The notes beneath the pieces are model-generated. The model did not search any database. It saw only the letters and a program-made list of their open reading frames with translations, and was not told where the DNA came from. A DNA stretch of 64,000 nt from Cokeromyces recurvatus (lineage: Eukaryota; Mucoromycota; Mucoromycetes; Mucorales; Mucoraceae). The stretch spans positions 62,001-126,000 of the forward strand of contig NW_026251397.1 of NCBI RefSeq assembly GCF_025118155.1, written 5' to 3'. Position 1 is the stretch's first letter. Each line of letters opens with the position of its first letter. This document shows positions 62,301 to 64,000 of this stretch, one piece after another. The position numbers and the translations under genes were made by a program.

Positions 62301-64000
62301 TGTTTCAACCCATTTATTTATAGGTCTGTTTTTTTTACCTTATTTTAATGAATGTACTTGATAAAAAATAAATAATAATTGCTTACCTTTGTTCTACTTC
62401 AGATATAGTTTTATCTATCAATGAATGGATTTCAATGGGTAATCTTTCTTGTATTGTCTTTTTTTTTAAAAAAAAAAAATAAAAAATGTTAATTTCATTA
62501 ATAACAATGCTTCCTGTTGATGATTGATTTACCTCTAAAGCAGCAGGAATATCTCCTAAAACTAGTAATGATTCCATAATAATTTCCATATAATAATATG
62601 AATCTGTTTCAGGATTTTTATCCAAATCTTCTGATAACTATGAACGGTATAAGAACAAAAAAATAAAAAATAAAAAAAATACAATATAGACATACTATGT
62701 CATTTTCAGCTGAGAGTATATTAGCTTCTTCTGCTTGGTCTATATAAGTTAATATATAACTAGTTAGACATTAAAATAGATAAGCTGAACTGACCCTTCT
62801 ATTTACCATTTGAATGATTTGTTGGTTTTATATCTTCAAATATTCTAGGCTTTATGGTTATTTCAGGCACTATGGAAATATTCAATAGTCAGAGAAATTA
62901 AAGAATATATGTAGACCTTATTCTAACTTACAGTCCTCCTGCTGAGGTGTATACGCAAACCATCTGTTATCACAATATGAATTTTTTAAATAAAGGTGAT
63001 TATGAAGCTCTTCAATAAGTAAATCATAAAGTGCCTAATAATGTTTAAATTAATATCTTCGTTTATAAGATGTCCTGTTTACTTTTTCTCACATTTTTTT
63101 GAGATTTCAAAGTTCTTCGAATATCATCTAAAGCCCCAATTTGCATCATATCTTTACTCATTGCCTGTTTCAAAGAACTCGATAATAATTTCGAAGCACT
63201 AAATACATGCTTATTTTCCATCATCGTTTCTATCTTTTCTGGAGTTGTCTTTAACTCTTCTCTAAAGTAACAAAAGTTTAAATTTATACATTTTATGTAG
63301 ATTCTTTTGCTTACATTATTTCCAAAACAGTTAACATTTCTTTATATTGTTGCGACTTGTACCATAAATTTAACAAATCAGTTCTCTTCAAAAGTAATTC
63401 TTCTTTACATTTTTTAAGATTAGCTTTCATTTGAACCACTCTATTGGATGAGTCTATATTTTTTTTTAAGTGAGTACATTAGTAGTAATATCTATCAATA
63501 AGCTTTTTTTTTTCTGAGGTTACCATTAATATACTGTAATACACCACCAAATGTACCAATTGAATTATTAAATCCTTTGTAATAATCTAAACATGAAGTT
63601 AGAATTAAACATTTTAACATGTATTTTATATATAATTGCAAAAGTATACCGTTAACAATTGTCTTTAAGGCCATATCCAAATTATAAAGTATATGTTGGA
63701 ATGCTTTATAATCCTTCTTTTTTCCAGCTGAACTGTCATCCAATAATTTTAATGTTAAGGTAACTGGGTCAAACTATTCATATATAAGTACAATTATTAA
63801 GTATGATTACTATAATATTTACATCATCTTCCAACATAAATTGCCATCCTTCATGAATTTCTCTCAAAACCGCTATATATAGTAAAATATTAATTTATTC
63901 TAAACCAATTCTTTTAACATTATATTTAATCCAAAAAAAAAAACTACCTTCAAATTCAGAAAAGTCGCCTTGAACGTTTTCATCTGTTTGATCAAAAGAA
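59390..64000 (-). CDS. SEC8: Exocyst complex subunit Sec8 (EXOC4), C-terminal part
   Basis: Subunit of the exocyst, which tethers secretory vesicles to the plasma membrane at sites of growth such as hyphal tips. Minus strand with many small exons; the start lies beyond the right edge. Near the right end: LSSSLKQAMSKDMMQIGALD and DDIRRTLKS, then ALYDLLIEELHNHLYLKNSY, matching the Sec8 N-terminal region. C-terminal blocks: FDALLTTYQQLAETCLFTLR, EGRCHTMYYLEMAIRDGNYY, LEDETFEPDPYVITLNSDL, FTFDGLPGLIVHILISEASY, KRLNSNGVHKMIRNIFALQQ. It ends SEWLMELVEVMADYEN at 59390. The protein is helical, as expected. Numerous intron positions are estimated, not proven. The promoter of the neighbouring Dicer gene overlaps its 3' flank. 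Confidence 0.9.

Overview
The window is nuclear DNA of a filamentous fungus, most likely an early-diverging one of the Mucoromycota (Mucorales-like). It is very AT-rich. Genes carry many short introns, often about 50-90 nt, with GT...AG ends and T-rich 3' ends. Homopolymer A/T tracts of up to about 55 nt are common. A decayed DDE transposase of the IS630/Tc1 type, a kind I associate with Mucorales genomes, is also present. There are no operons; each gene stands alone with its own promoter. I saw no tRNA, rRNA or CRISPR array.

Layout, left to right: 3' part of a Vac7-like vacuolar membrane protein (+), converging on the RPA32 subunit of replication protein A (-); propionyl-CoA carboxylase beta chain (+); a GATA-type transcription factor (+); a 2.7 kb non-coding stretch; a Ste11/Byr2-type MAPKKK with SAM, RA and kinase domains (+); C-4 methylsterol oxidase ERG25 (+); RNase H2 catalytic subunit (-); a small unrecognised mitochondrial-type protein (+); a type II NADH dehydrogenase made of at least 16 exons, several tiny (-); phosphatidylglycerophosphate synthase PGS1 (+); an Ett1-like TPR protein (+); a Thr/Ser-rich GPI-type cell-surface protein (+); gamma-glutamyl phosphate reductase PRO2 (-); a 3 kb gene-poor stretch holding one possible mini-gene; a secreted GH5 exo-beta-1,3-glucanase (+); a Rom2/Rgf-type Rho GEF (-); a secreted Dcr2-like phosphatase with six beta-prism-like repeats (+); kynurenine 3-monooxygenase (-); a 6 kb gene desert with a degenerate minisatellite and the transposase relic; then four minus-strand genes: mitochondrial m-AAA protease, cytochrome c oxidase subunit COX6/Va, a full-length Dicer, and the 3' part of exocyst subunit SEC8, which runs off the right edge.

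Most genes are housekeeping: mitochondrial respiration and lipids, cell wall and polarity signalling, DNA/RNA metabolism. They do not form a pathway cluster. The least ordinary points are the micro-exon structure of the NADH dehydrogenase, the Dcr2-like protein with six beta-prism-like repeats and a changed GNHD motif, the intact Dicer with a catalytic Asp codon split by an intron, the tightly convergent gene pairs, the dead transposon, and the 55-nt minisatellite. Exon boundaries were read by hand from reading-frame continuity and GT/AG sites and have no transcript support.
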